From assembly GCA_964589635.1 (NCBI GenBank), contig CAZPRI010000002.1, positions 1-49,856 of the forward strand: 49,856 nt of DNA, written 5' to 3'. The position numbers were made by a program, and so were the translations under genes. A model generated the notes under the pieces. It searched no databases. It was given only the letters and a program-made list of their open reading frames with translations, and had not been told where the DNA came from. This document shows, one piece after another, positions 14,745-21,820 of this stretch (the first letter of the stretch is position 1; each line of letters opens with the position of its first letter). This DNA is from CAZUCU01 sp964589635 (GTDB lineage Bacteria; Patescibacteriota; Minisyncoccia; Phycocordibacterales; JAACPR01).

Positions 14745-17177
14745 GTGAATAATAGAAAAATGAAGCAATTACTCCAAGAGATAAAAGAATGGGAGCATAG
14801 CTGGTGGCAGTACTTAAAGTACAGCTACAAACTTACGCTTTGGCTATACATAGCCAGACTCAGAAGAGCTCGTTCTTTTTGGAAACGACACTTTGATATT
14901 TTCCTGAGAGCAAGTTTTATTTTGTTTGCACTAGGAGTGGGACTTGTCCTTCATCTGATTGGTGGTAGTGCATTTACTCAAGATATTTTAAGCAATTATC
15001 TAATTGCTGTAGGGGCTATGGCTGGTGGTGCTATAGCAATCGTATTCACAATATCTATTTTTTTACTTCAAAGTGCCGCCGATTTGTATTCATCTCAGTA
15101 CTTCGAAGTCTATATTCACGACTGGAAAGAGAAAATCGTCTATGTATTGGTTATACTTATAACCTTAGTTTTCTTTGGCACTGGTTTATATGTCGGCGGA
15201 CTAGAAGTAATACCCGAGACCGTAAGTTCCTATATTGTTTGGGTTTCTTTGGTCTTGATAGGAACTATTTTTGCCCTAATAGATTGGCAATATAAAACTG
15301 TTCGACAAAAAATCAGTCCGACAAAAGCAATTAGTTTTTTGGAAGCACAAGGTATAAAGTTTTTAGAGAAAGTACACGAAGACGCACAACGAGTTGCTGA
15401 TATTATGACCACGAGAGACGGAAGTTTAACTGAAAATGAAGCCCTAGCAAGAACATACAATTATTTTTTCCAACCACGTATCACTGACCTCAATAGACAG
15501 CTTGAGAACTTAGTAGAAATATCACTCAAACTTTCCGATAAACAAGAAGTGGGGACGACAAAAAGAGGTCTCACTGCTGTTTATAACGTGCTAGCAAAAT
15601 ACCTAGAGGTGAGAAAGACATCTTCTGTGGCTATGCCGTCAGGTATTGCTTTAATGGCTGTTGAAAGCGATAGTCAACGATTTCTTTTCGACAATTTAGA
15701 CCGCCTCAATAAAGCGGGAGAGAAGTTTATCAAAGAGGATAAGGACGTGCAGGCAACTTATATTCTCAGTATTTACCAGTCGTTAGCAGAAAAAGCAAAA
15801 GATGTAACTTATGTAGGCAGAACGAGAGATAATCCAATACTTGAAAATATAGTGGGTAGTCTCGAGTCATACATTGCAATAGGAATGAGAGCAAAAAATC
15901 TCGAAGTAGTTTTCCAAGGTGCAGAAAAACTTGGAAATGTTGCTGTTCCTGTTGCAGAAGTTGGTCTAAATCACACTCTACAAGGTATACAGAACAAGCT
16001 AAAAGAGATTGCTGTGTATGGAGTTATTGAAAAGCAAAGCATCATTGTAGACCAATGCAATTCCAACATCATAAAGATTTTAGGTCTGGCTTTTACGAGT
16101 GATAAAATAATTGCACAACATCAATTCTCCTCTGGCTTAAAGCATATAGCGAGCATAGCTCAACACGTGTTTATTGCTAGGCAGACTGGCTATATGTCCA
16201 ATGACTTTAGCTCATCATTTGCTATGACAAAGGGGTATGACAACCTGCATCAATTACTGTTTGGCATACTTCAGTACTATCAACAAATCACAGACGAGAG
16301 AGAAAAAGACACTTATCGAGGAAACATTACAGAGTTTTTTGACGAGTTATATCGCAGTCTACGAACGCTCTCTGAAAATCTCAAACATTGCGATAATCTA
16401 CTTACAGAAAGTATCGGGCGACTATTATTTAATGTGAATGATATTATTATTCAACTTATTGAAGACGATGAGTTTACTGATGAGCAAGATGAACTTCGTA
16501 AACAACTGGGTTGGAACGTGCACTTACCATATTGGTTTGTCCATCACTCTGATAAGTTTGATGCTGGGTCAAATAACTTCAGGTCTCTAACAGAAAGTGT
16601 TGCTAAGACAGGTATTCTGGCTTCTGAAAGATTAGACGATAAAGAACTAGCTGAAGACGCTGTGAGTTGTCTTGGTTCTATAACTCAAGAAGCTCTCGAA
16701 AAGAATACTGACAAGTACGGTTATGATGAACCACGAATACTTGAGAAGGCGTGCTACATAGGAATACTTGCCCTAAAGAAAGGTTGGCTTGAGGTGTATG
16801 CTGAAACAGTTATAAAAATCTTAGATTTTCAACCAAAGTATGAGACAAAATACTTCAGCAACATACCTCCTCACATTGATATAGAAAAAATCAGTCCGAA
16901 GAAAAACCAGTTATACGTTGAGATAATGAGATGGCGAGACAAGTTTGATTATAACCGCTTAAACAGAATGAATGGATTACGAGATGATGCTGAGTCAATA
17001 ATGTACGAACTAATAGATATCAGCGACATTGATTGGTTTACATTCAAAGTTTGGGGTAAATGGGACGCCAACAGCCCTATCAACGATAAGATTGAAGAAG
17101 AGATTGAGAAGATGAATAAGAAGCGAGCTTTAGCAAAATTGGCGACGTGTATTAGTGAAATAGTGAAGAAAAAATGA
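14745..17177 (+). CDS. 810-aa membrane protein with DUF2254-like N-terminus and long cytosolic helical domain
   Basis: Four hydrophobic segments lie at about 50-72, 84-109, 129-150 and 160-181; the second and its flank (AGGAIAIVFTISIFLLQSAADLYSS) resemble the DUF2254 pattern of membrane proteins. The remaining 600 residues look all-helical and soluble (no membrane segment), with charged repeats of helices and no recognisable enzyme motif. It reads away from the RM operon, from a 43-base shared promoter gap, within the island. A membrane sensor or effector of a defence system is one reading, a plain cargo gene another. There is no signal peptide and no sign of decay. Confidence 0.8.
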   Translation: MNNRKMKQLLQEIKEWEHSWWQYLKYSYKLTLWLYIARLRRARSFWKRHFDIFLRASFILFALGVGLVLHLIGGSAFTQDILSNYLIAVGAMAGGAIAIVFTISIFLLQSAADLYSSQYFEVYIHDWKEKIVYVLVILITLVFFGTGLYVGGLEVIPETVSSYIVWVSLVLIGTIFALIDWQYKTVRQKISPTKAISFLEAQGIKFLEKVHEDAQRVADIMTTRDGSLTENEALARTYNYFFQPRITDLNRQLENLVEISLKLSDKQEVGTTKRGLTAVYNVLAKYLEVRKTSSVAMPSGIALMAVESDSQRFLFDNLDRLNKAGEKFIKEDKDVQATYILSIYQSLAEKAKDVTYVGRTRDNPILENIVGSLESYIAIGMRAKNLEVVFQGAEKLGNVAVPVAEVGLNHTLQGIQNKLKEIAVYGVIEKQSIIVDQCNSNIIKILGLAFTSDKIIAQHQFSSGLKHIASIAQHVFIARQTGYMSNDFSSSFAMTKGYDNLHQLLFGILQYYQQITDEREKDTYRGNITEFFDELYRSLRTLSENLKHCDNLLTESIGRLLFNVNDIIIQLIEDDEFTDEQDELRKQLGWNVHLPYWFVHHSDKFDAGSNNFRSLTESVAKTGILASERLDDKELAEDAVSCLGSITQEALEKNTDKYGYDEPRILEKACYIGILALKKGWLEVYAETVIKILDFQPKYETKYFSNIPPHIDIEKISPKKNQLYVEIMRWRDKFDYNRLNRMNGLRDDAESIMYELIDISDIDWFTFKVWGKWDANSPINDKIEEEIEKMNKKRALAKLATCISEIVKKK

Positions 17178-17194
17178 ATGTAATGTAATTGTAG

Positions 17195-18088
17195 TTATGT
17201 AACATTGAAGCCCTCAAAACAGGCAAAAACGTCCTCCATTTTTTCTCTCACATCTATCTCATCATCATAAACAATCAACATCTCCAAACTCTTGTGTCGA
17301 CTAAACTTTCGCACGTCTCGAACCTCTAAACTCTGTAGTAGTTTTGTAACATAAAAATGTCTAAAGCCGTGAACAGTCTTCTGTACTCCAACGTCCTCAA
17401 ACATTTTCTGAAACTCACGTTTAATCGTCATTGTGCTTAGTCTGTTACTTTTTCTGTTACCAAGACTCTTGAAGATTGCACCGCTACCAACTTTGTTGAG
17501 TTTTAGATGTTTTCTCAAAGCTTCTACTGTAGCAGGAGCTAGATACACTGGCTCTTTATCATCAGCACCCTTGGCACGAACAAATATCGTCTTGTTAGGT
17601 AAATCAACATCATTCACATCAAGACGAACAATCTCAATCTGTCTCAGCCCTTGAAACGCCAATAAACAAAACAACGCACGTAATCGTGCGTGTTGTGGTG
17701 TGTCTGGGAGTTGATTTAATTGCTCCACGACCTTTTTCATATCTCTGTCTGTCAGTCCCTCTCGCTTATGCTTCTTATTTTGTTTGAACAGCCGTATGTT
17801 TTGAGTAATGTCTACTGGAATGAGTCCGAGACGATTGGTTTCTTTAAGAAAGATTTTTGCTGTTGCAAGATACTTGTTTTTAGTAGAGATGGTGTAGTCT
17901 GTTCTTTTCTCAAGATGTCGTTTGTATTCTAAATAACTATTTACACGGAAGCCCTCTTTATGAATGAAGTCTATAAACATTCCAATACGTGCTGAGTAGT
18001 CTTTACGAGTCGACTCACTTACATCAAGAGAGTCAAAGATTTTCCTCGCTTGAAAGTGCAGGTCTCTTATTTCGATTAAGTGGTTCAT
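17195..18088 (-). CDS. Tyrosine recombinase / integrase (XerC/D-like)
   Basis: Site-specific recombinase with both domains. N-terminal SAM-like core-binding domain (about 10-100) includes STRKDYSARIGMFIDFI. The catalytic domain has Arg149 (GLRQIEIVRL), Lys173 (RAKGADDKEPV), His240 and Arg243 (HGFRH), His265 (SRHKSLEML) and the nucleophile Tyr274 (LIVYDDE), so it should be active. At 297 aa it has Xer length. It is the second recombinase of the island, far from the tRNA. Its start overlaps the stop of the DUF488 gene by 4 bases (ATGA). It may serve dimer resolution, cassette movement or a second element nested in the first. Confidence 0.93.
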   Translation of the reverse strand: MNHLIEIRDLHFQARKIFDSLDVSESTRKDYSARIGMFIDFIHKEGFRVNSYLEYKRHLEKRTDYTISTKNKYLATAKIFLKETNRLGLIPVDITQNIRLFKQNKKHKREGLTDRDMKKVVEQLNQLPDTPQHARLRALFCLLAFQGLRQIEIVRLDVNDVDLPNKTIFVRAKGADDKEPVYLAPATVEALRKHLKLNKVGSGAIFKSLGNRKSNRLSTMTIKREFQKMFEDVGVQKTVHGFRHFYVTKLLQSLEVRDVRKFSRHKSLEMLIVYDDEIDVREKMEDVFACFEGFNVT

Positions 18089-18468
18089 AAGCCGATATGT
18101 ATTATCTCAACACCACGCTTTTCAAAAGAGGGTGTGAGCATTTCGTATCGATGGCACTGCTTATAATCTTTTTCCGAACACATCACGCAGACATTTTTCC
18201 CAGTGCGAACAAGCTCAACAAGCTCGTCTATGGTTTCTTCATAGTTTTCATTTTCTCCGAGACCGCCGAGATTATCACCTCTGAATTGATATTCGATACC
18301 CTCAATCGAGAGCATCTCATCTAACTTCTTTCTATTGAATTGAGGACAAAATCGAGACCGAGGATAGGTACGAATGTCGACAATAATGTCTATTTCGTTA
18401 TTCTTTAAGATTTTTAAGTACTCTGAATACGCTCGGTTGCTATGACCGATGGAAAATACGGTTTTCAT
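18085..18468 (-). CDS. DUF488 family protein
   Basis: A 127-aa protein with the DUF488 signature: FSIGHSNR at the N-terminus, VDIRTYPRSRFCPQFN, LDEMLSIEGIEYQFRGDNLGGLG, and CVMCSEKDYKQCHRYEML with the conserved Cys-x-E-x-D...C-H-R. The family is widespread and often found beside restriction-modification and other defence genes, but its activity is unknown; the Cys/His set suggests a metal site or a hydrolase. It overlaps the integrase by 4 bases (ATGA), so the two are translated together. I see no strong Shine-Dalgarno sequence. Confidence 0.88.
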   Translation of the reverse strand: MKTVFSIGHSNRAYSEYLKILKNNEIDIIVDIRTYPRSRFCPQFNRKKLDEMLSIEGIEYQFRGDNLGGLGENENYEETIDELVELVRTGKNVCVMCSEKDYKQCHRYEMLTPSFEKRGVEIIHIGL

Positions 18469-18570
18469 ATTATTTTTTAACTATTTAACCCAGTATGGGT
18501 GATTGGTAATATCTATATTATATCAAAAATACGGCTCTAAATATAGGTATTTTAGACACTACTCAATAAG

Positions 18571-19434
18571 TTAATTGCAAAATCCTGGCAAAGTTTCTTC
18601 ATAAGTGCCTTTTGAAGCCACACTTGCACCAACTTCAGCTTCTTCACTATAACCCCACGCCCAGATAGTTACATCGTCCCAATCAATCAGATAATCTCGT
18701 GCTAATAGGTAGAGAGTGTGGTCTACATCTCTCCGCTCTGCATTATCAGGTACAACAATTCGTACACCTATTCTTTTACAACCAGCATAAGAAATATCAT
18801 CTTCTTCAATTATTCTGTAATCGACTTCCACTGGCTCAGGTTCAGATATTTCAGGTAGTTCTAAAACCAAAGTTTCATTAGTATCAGCTTTTTCAATCTC
18901 AATAGCGTATGGAGTAAAGTTTTGGGGTACTTCATATACTAAATATCCTCTCTCTTCTATGTTATGACCCAAGTCTCTACCATCAATAGCTTCAGCTTCA
19001 ACGCCGATACTTCCTCCTCGAGTACTTTCATATACATCGTACGATACGCCCTCGGTATCTATTAAGTTCATACCACTAGAGTAAAGTGTGAGGGTCTTAC
19101 CTGACGTGTTTGTAAAAGTGGTGTCGATTAAAACAAATATGGTGTTGGCTTTTGCTTCGGTCTCACCGAATGAACCTGATAAAGTGTTGTGGTATTCAAA
19201 ATCATTTACTTTTACATCAAGTGTTGCTAGCTGACCAATTTGACCAAAAGGGACGATAACAAGGTCTCGACCATTTTGTTTAGTCAAATCTGCGTTTTCT
19301 TTAGTTGTAGCTTGAACTGGTTCGTTTGTGGTGTTGTTATTTTGAAAAAAGAATAGAAGTCCCATTACAGCAATTCCCACAGCAACTAAAATAATAACTA
19401 ACTTCCTCTTATTGTGTGTTGGTTCGGATTTCAT
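18571..19434 (-). CDS. DUF4352-domain membrane-anchored extracytoplasmic protein
   Basis: A 287-aa protein with a basic N-terminus and one hydrophobic anchor (residues 12-30), then a low-complexity linker and a beta-rich domain with the DUF4352 pattern: TIFVLIDTTFTNTSGKTLTL, then LIDTEGVSYDV and GYLVYEVP. The C-terminal part (about 205-287) has two Cys and an acidic stretch and I cannot name it. DUF4352 is an immunoglobulin-like fold seen in secreted lipoproteins and phage-encoded exclusion proteins. Codons 3-7 contain CCGAACCAAC, a sequence that can pair with the structured leader upstream. It is on the island, so superinfection exclusion is a thinkable role. Confidence 0.82.
   Translation of the reverse strand: MKSEPTHNKRKLVIILVAVGIAVMGLLFFFQNNNTTNEPVQATTKENADLTKQNGRDLVIVPFGQIGQLATLDVKVNDFEYHNTLSGSFGETEAKANTIFVLIDTTFTNTSGKTLTLYSSGMNLIDTEGVSYDVYESTRGGSIGVEAEAIDGRDLGHNIEERGYLVYEVPQNFTPYAIEIEKADTNETLVLELPEISEPEPVEVDYRIIEEDDISYAGCKRIGVRIVVPDNAERRDVDHTLYLLARDYLIDWDDVTIWAWGYSEEAEVGASVASKGTYEETLPGFCN
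19417..19431. repeat. 15-base repeat at the DUF4352 start codon region, copy 1
   Basis: TGTTGGTTCGGATTT, identical to 19564-19578. On the minus strand it covers codons 2-7 of the DUF4352 gene and includes CCGAACCAAC. The two copies flank the 132-base structured segment. Confidence 0.85.
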
Positions 19435-19619
19435 TTTTTAGCATTAAAACTTGTAATGCCTAGTGGCACACAAAAAGCCCACCACCAGGAGAGCACCTTA
19501 CGGTAACTCCGACCACCGTTTCCAGTGGACACCGAACCAACGACCCTGATGATGGGTTCTTTATGTTGGTTCGGATTTTTGACCATATCCTTAGTAATCC
19601 AAGGGGTTAGGTCATTCAA
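19431..19619 (-). CDS. 62-aa open frame through the structured leader (leader peptide or spurious)
   Basis: The frame starts at ATG 19619 and stops in the ATGA overlap with the DUF4352 start, which would allow coupling. The product is Trp- and Gly-rich in the middle (GSVSTGNGGRSY, LSWWWAF) because it reads through GC-rich hairpins. No family or motif is recognised. It is either a translated leader whose ribosomes unfold the hairpins, or a chance frame in a noncoding leader. The strong RNA structure makes the second reading at least as likely. Confidence 0.25.
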   Translation of the reverse strand: MNDLTPWITKDMVKNPNQHKEPIIRVVGSVSTGNGGRSYRKVLSWWWAFCVPLGITSFNAKK

Positions 19620-19634
19620 ACTTTATTCAGTTGT
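19434..19634 (-). ncRNA. Candidate riboswitch-like structured leader of the DUF4352 gene
   Basis: A 200-base 5' leader on the minus strand. Helices: P1 CCGAACCAAC (19574-19565) with GTTGGTTCGG (19541-19532), 10 bp perfect, with an inner ACCC/GGGT stem around ATCATCA; P2 CCACTG-GAAA-CGGTGG (19528-19513); P3 GGAG..ACC-GTAA-GGT..CTCC (19510-19488); P4 GTGG/CCAC at 19482-19463; P5 GCATTA/TAATGC at 19459-19441. Both GNRA loops (GAAA, GTAA) and a G-T pair in P2 appear only when read on the minus strand. A second CCGAACCAAC lies in the DUF4352 codons 3-7 and could replace the first copy in P1, hiding the start codon. The class is unknown to me. Confidence 0.6.
19564..19578. repeat. 15-base repeat, copy 2 (5' strand of leader helix P1)
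   Basis: Identical to 19417-19431 and 147 bases away. Two readings: alternate pairing partner for a switch, or target duplication from insertion of a small element. Confidence 0.85.
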
Positions 19635-19640
19635 GTTTAT

Positions 19641-19649
19641 ATTATATCA
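19641..19649 (-). promoter_or_regulatory. Extended -10 promoter of the structured leader
   Basis: TGATATAAT on the minus strand (TG one base before TATAAT), no clear -35. Predicted start near 19634. It faces the -10 box at 19659-19664 of the divergent gene. Confidence 0.5.
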
Positions 19650-19658
19650 AGAAACGGC

Positions 19659-19664
19659 TATAAT
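19659..19664 (+). promoter_or_regulatory. -10 box of the HEPN-like gene (leaderless)
   Basis: TATAAT with 7 bases to ATG 19672. An earlier in-frame ATG overlaps the box itself and is unlikely to be transcribed. Confidence 0.55.
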
Positions 19665-19671
19665 GCACTGT

Positions 19672-20253
19672 ATGTTAAGTATTAAACATAATCCAAAACT
19701 TTTTTACAGAATTGACCTAAAGTCTATATCCAACCTTGACCAAGAGACAAAAGAGGTTATCCAGCACATCAATTCATCGTGGTCAGATATTGAGTACTCA
19801 AACTATCTTTTTCATAAAAACTTCGGTCAGCTGTCAGACGCTAACGAGAAAGAGATTGGTATGTTTTTTACTTCCTTATTGATATTTAGCAACAGCTTCT
19901 ATACTCATCTCAGCACAGTGTACCTGTTGATGAAAAAACTCAATAGTAAATACCCAAAAAGTACAAAGAGATTACTCATAATGAACAAAAAGTTTTTTGA
20001 AAGAATACAGACAATCAGAAACTGCATTCTCATACACAAAGAAAAGGATAGCTTTTACAAAAATCCTAAAAACTCTATGAGTAGTACTGACCCCAAACAC
20101 TTGATTGAGCAGAAAATGTACGTAATTGAGAATGGGTCGAAAAAAATCTACACACTAAAGCCATTAAAAGACGTGGATATGATGTTCAGACTCGTTCAAA
20201 ACTTTGAACATCTGTTACAGTCTGAAAACTCAAAACTCGAAAAGTCTGCGTAA
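19672..20253 (+). CDS. HEPN-like helical protein, possible abortive-infection or toxin-type RNase
   Basis: A 193-aa all-helical soluble protein without a signal peptide. Residues 111-126 read RIQTIRNCILIHKEKD, giving the HEPN-type motif R-N-x4-H (Arg116, His122), with N directly after R and a basic-Asp pair after H as in AbiU2-like HEPN proteins. The preceding helices (60-110) fit the four-helix arrangement. HEPN proteins are RNases in many toxin-antitoxin and abortive-infection systems. I chose ATG 19672 because of the TATAAT 7 bases upstream; the frame runs 49 codons further up through the structured leader on the other strand, which is chance. No antitoxin gene is obvious next to it. Confidence 0.6.
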   Translation: MLSIKHNPKLFYRIDLKSISNLDQETKEVIQHINSSWSDIEYSNYLFHKNFGQLSDANEKEIGMFFTSLLIFSNSFYTHLSTVYLLMKKLNSKYPKSTKRLLIMNKKFFERIQTIRNCILIHKEKDSFYKNPKNSMSSTDPKHLIEQKMYVIENGSKKIYTLKPLKDVDMMFRLVQNFEHLLQSENSKLEKSA

Positions 20254-20697
20254 CTACTTAAATCCTTTTTTACTAAGTAAGAGTCCAATCTCTTCTTTAA
20301 GTTGTTTATTTTCTTCTTCTAGGCGGTCAATCATATCTCTCAGCACCCAGTTAGTAGAAAACTCATTAGGGCGTTTTCTTTCCATAAACCACATAGCCAA
20401 CTTATAGTTTCCTCTAGCTAGTTCGTTTGCTATTGCTTTTCGGGCATTAAAAATTGTAACTGTCTTAAAAAGCTCAAATCGCTCTCGAAATACAGGGTGT
20501 GAGTCTAAAAAACGGTAATACGCCGCCGTCGAAATAAGGGCTAAACTACAAGCTTCTTTTACTGTACAACCTATGGCAAATGCATACTCCAATTTCGAGA
20601 GTACGGCATCTGGATTTTTACCATTAAAAAGTGGTCGACCAACTGTTTGATTGACCTTGAAGTTCTGTATTACTGGTTTATGTAAAAGTGTTTCCAT
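20254..20697 (-). CDS. Terminase-small-subunit-like HTH protein
   Basis: A 147-aa protein. Residues 30-70 (DAVLSKLEYAFAIGCTVKEACSLALISTAAYYRFLDSHPVFRERFE) match the resolvase-like HTH with the S-x-x-x-Y-Y-R-F-L-x-x-x-P-x-F-x-E pattern of phage terminase small subunits and related DNA-binding proteins. The C-terminal end (DRLEEENKQLKEEIGLL) is a coiled coil. It converges with the HEPN-like gene without an intergenic base. Only the small-subunit-like part is present and no large subunit is in the window, so it is a remnant or an independent regulator. Confidence 0.6.
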   Translation of the reverse strand: METLLHKPVIQNFKVNQTVGRPLFNGKNPDAVLSKLEYAFAIGCTVKEACSLALISTAAYYRFLDSHPVFRERFELFKTVTIFNARKAIANELARGNYKLAMWFMERKRPNEFSTNWVLRDMIDRLEEENKQLKEEIGLLLSKKGFK

Positions 20698-20706
20698 ATT
20701 GAAAAA

Positions 20707-20877
20707 CTACGCCTCTACTAAGCTGAGTAGTTGTTTAATGTCCTGCATCGTACCTTCAGGGTCAGGAATGGCTTTTCTCCAGTCATAAGTTCTAAATGCG
20801 TCCCTCCACTGGAGCCACTGTAAAGCAAAGTAAAGTGTTATTTTATATTTATTAATGATAAAATGTTTATATGTCAC
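20707..20877 (-). pseudogene. Fragment of an island gene ahead of the terminase-like gene
   Basis: An open frame ending 9 bases before ATG 20697. Its last 38 residues look like real protein (LQWLQWRDAFRTYDWRK, then AIPDPEGTMQDIKQLLSLVEA), while the upstream part is AT-rich and begins at a GTG with no promoter. The change falls at the 20811-20831 direct repeat. I read it as the 3' end of a gene cut off at the island edge. No family is recognised. Confidence 0.4.
20811..20831. repeat. 21-base direct repeat, copy 1
   Basis: Begins GGAGCCACTGTAAAGC; matches 21142-21162 in 20 of 21 bases, 331 bases apart. It lies where the coding fragment above changes character, so it may be a recombination core at or near the right edge of the island. 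Confidence 0.75.
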
Positions 20878-20990
20878 AAGTATTCAAAAATATTTTAGTT
20901 ACAATTTCATTTCTATTGCTACTATTAGCATCTTGGAGGTATTGTTCGTTCAAAAAATCTAAAATTTCTCAACTTCTCTTTTTATTTTAA
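20871..20990 (+). CDS. 39-aa small hydrophobic peptide
   Basis: ATG TCA frame encoding MSQVFKNILVTISFLLLLLASWRYC and a short basic tail. One membrane segment (about 8-22) is clear. A GATAAAAT box lies 6 bases before the ATG. It could be a type I-toxin-like peptide, a truncated secretory protein cut by recombination, or chance. It lies between the two copies of the 21-base repeat. Confidence 0.35.
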   Translation: MSQVFKNILVTISFLLLLLASWRYCSFKKSKISQLLFLF

Positions 20991-21007
20991 TCCAATTAAG
21001 AGTTCTC

Positions 21008-21110
21008 CTCCTTCGTACAAGACTACGGAAGGACAGGTGCACTTGTCCAGTAGGGGGAGTAAGAATGAACATGTGGACATTGTGAACTTTATAAAACACC
21101 TACTCCCCTC
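21008..21110. other. Cluster of hairpins between the 21-base repeats
   Basis: TCCTTCGTA (21009-21017) pairs with TACGGAAGGA (21024-21033) with one bulge. An 18-base palindrome GGACAGGTGCACTTGTCC follows (21031-21048). GGGGAGTA (21054-21061) pairs with TACTCCCC (21101-21108). No protein frame fits. It may be a structured RNA or a recombination site. Confidence 0.45.
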
Positions 21111-21141
21111 TCAATATAAGTTCGAACCCGTTGCAGTTGGC

Positions 21142-21162
21142 GGAGCCATTGTAAAGCAAAGT
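21142..21162. repeat. 21-base direct repeat, copy 2
   Basis: Begins GGAGCCATTGTAAAGC; one mismatch against 20811-20831. Just before it, 21121-21150 loosely resembles the tRNA-Asn 3' end (GTTCGAAYCC and GCGGAGC elements with extra bases between). Confidence 0.75.
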
Positions 21163-21234
21163 GTTACTTAATTCAATAAAAACTAGAGTATAGCACCAAG
21201 CCTAGATATCAAGTTTATTTTCTGAGACATTTGA

Positions 21235-21240
21235 TATAGT
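21235..21240 (+). promoter_or_regulatory. -10 box of the LRR gene (leaderless)
   Basis: TATAGT, 6 bases before ATG 21247. Confidence 0.5.
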
Positions 21241-21246
21241 TAACCT

Positions 21247-21780
21247 ATGAATAAATTAATTTTGATTGTGGGAATGACTATTATTTTCTTAGCTGTTGTA
21301 CTTACTAGACAGGATACAAAGGTTCCTATACCAGAAGAACTAACAGTAAACACAGAGGAAAATACTGATCATAATGCGACCAGTACACCTAACATATCTA
21401 ATAACAGAACTGTTGATTTAAGTAACCAGGGTCTAGAAAGTATTCCATCATATGTCTTCAATGAAACAGGTACAGAAAAGCTTGATGTCTCAAATAATAA
21501 TTTGACAGGAGCTATCCAGTCACAAATTGGCCAATTGAAAAATTTGAAGATTTTAGACGCTAGCAATAACTCGATGACTGGTGTACCCGCTGAAGTTGGT
21601 CAATTAGAGAAATTAGAGATACTTAATCTATCAAATAATACATTAACTGGGTTACCTAATGAATTAGGAAATCTTAAAAACCTAAAAGTATTGGACTTGT
21701 CTGGAAATGATTATTCGGAACAAGACCTATCCGGAATTAGAAATAACCTCCCTTCAACAGTTGATATTATCTTGAACTAA
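21247..21780 (+). CDS. Leucine-rich-repeat protein with N-terminal signal anchor
   Basis: A 177-aa protein with one hydrophobic N-terminal segment (about 3-20), a Thr/Asn-rich linker to residue 57 and five leucine-rich repeats: RTVDLSNQGLESIPSYV, then three 23-residue units of the form L-x-x-L-x-x-L-D-x-S-N-N-x-x-T-G-x-P-x-x-x-G-x-L, and a capping unit. The repeats resemble plant-type (LTG-x-P) LRRs. It is exported or anchored outside and should bind proteins or glycans, possibly on a host cell. There is no LPxTG motif. It is the first gene on the core side of the island. Confidence 0.85.
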   Translation: MNKLILIVGMTIIFLAVVLTRQDTKVPIPEELTVNTEENTDHNATSTPNISNNRTVDLSNQGLESIPSYVFNETGTEKLDVSNNNLTGAIQSQIGQLKNLKILDASNNSMTGVPAEVGQLEKLEILNLSNNTLTGLPNELGNLKNLKVLDLSGNDYSEQDLSGIRNNLPSTVDIILN

Positions 21781-21820
21781 ACTGGTTCGAACAGGTTCCA
21801 ATATTTAGGGTGAATGGTAA

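Noticed and set aside
19546..19552. Hammerhead ribozyme core (CTGATGA)
   Set aside because: No GAAA partner segment or three-stem arrangement around it on that strand.
19525..19671. N-terminal extension of the HEPN-like gene
   Set aside because: It runs antisense through the hairpins of the structured leader and upstream of the TATAAT at 19659.
21121..21150. Second tRNA or tRNA fragment
   Set aside because: GTTCGAAC and GCGGAGCCA are present, but the T-stem does not pair and the distance to the acceptor strand is wrong.
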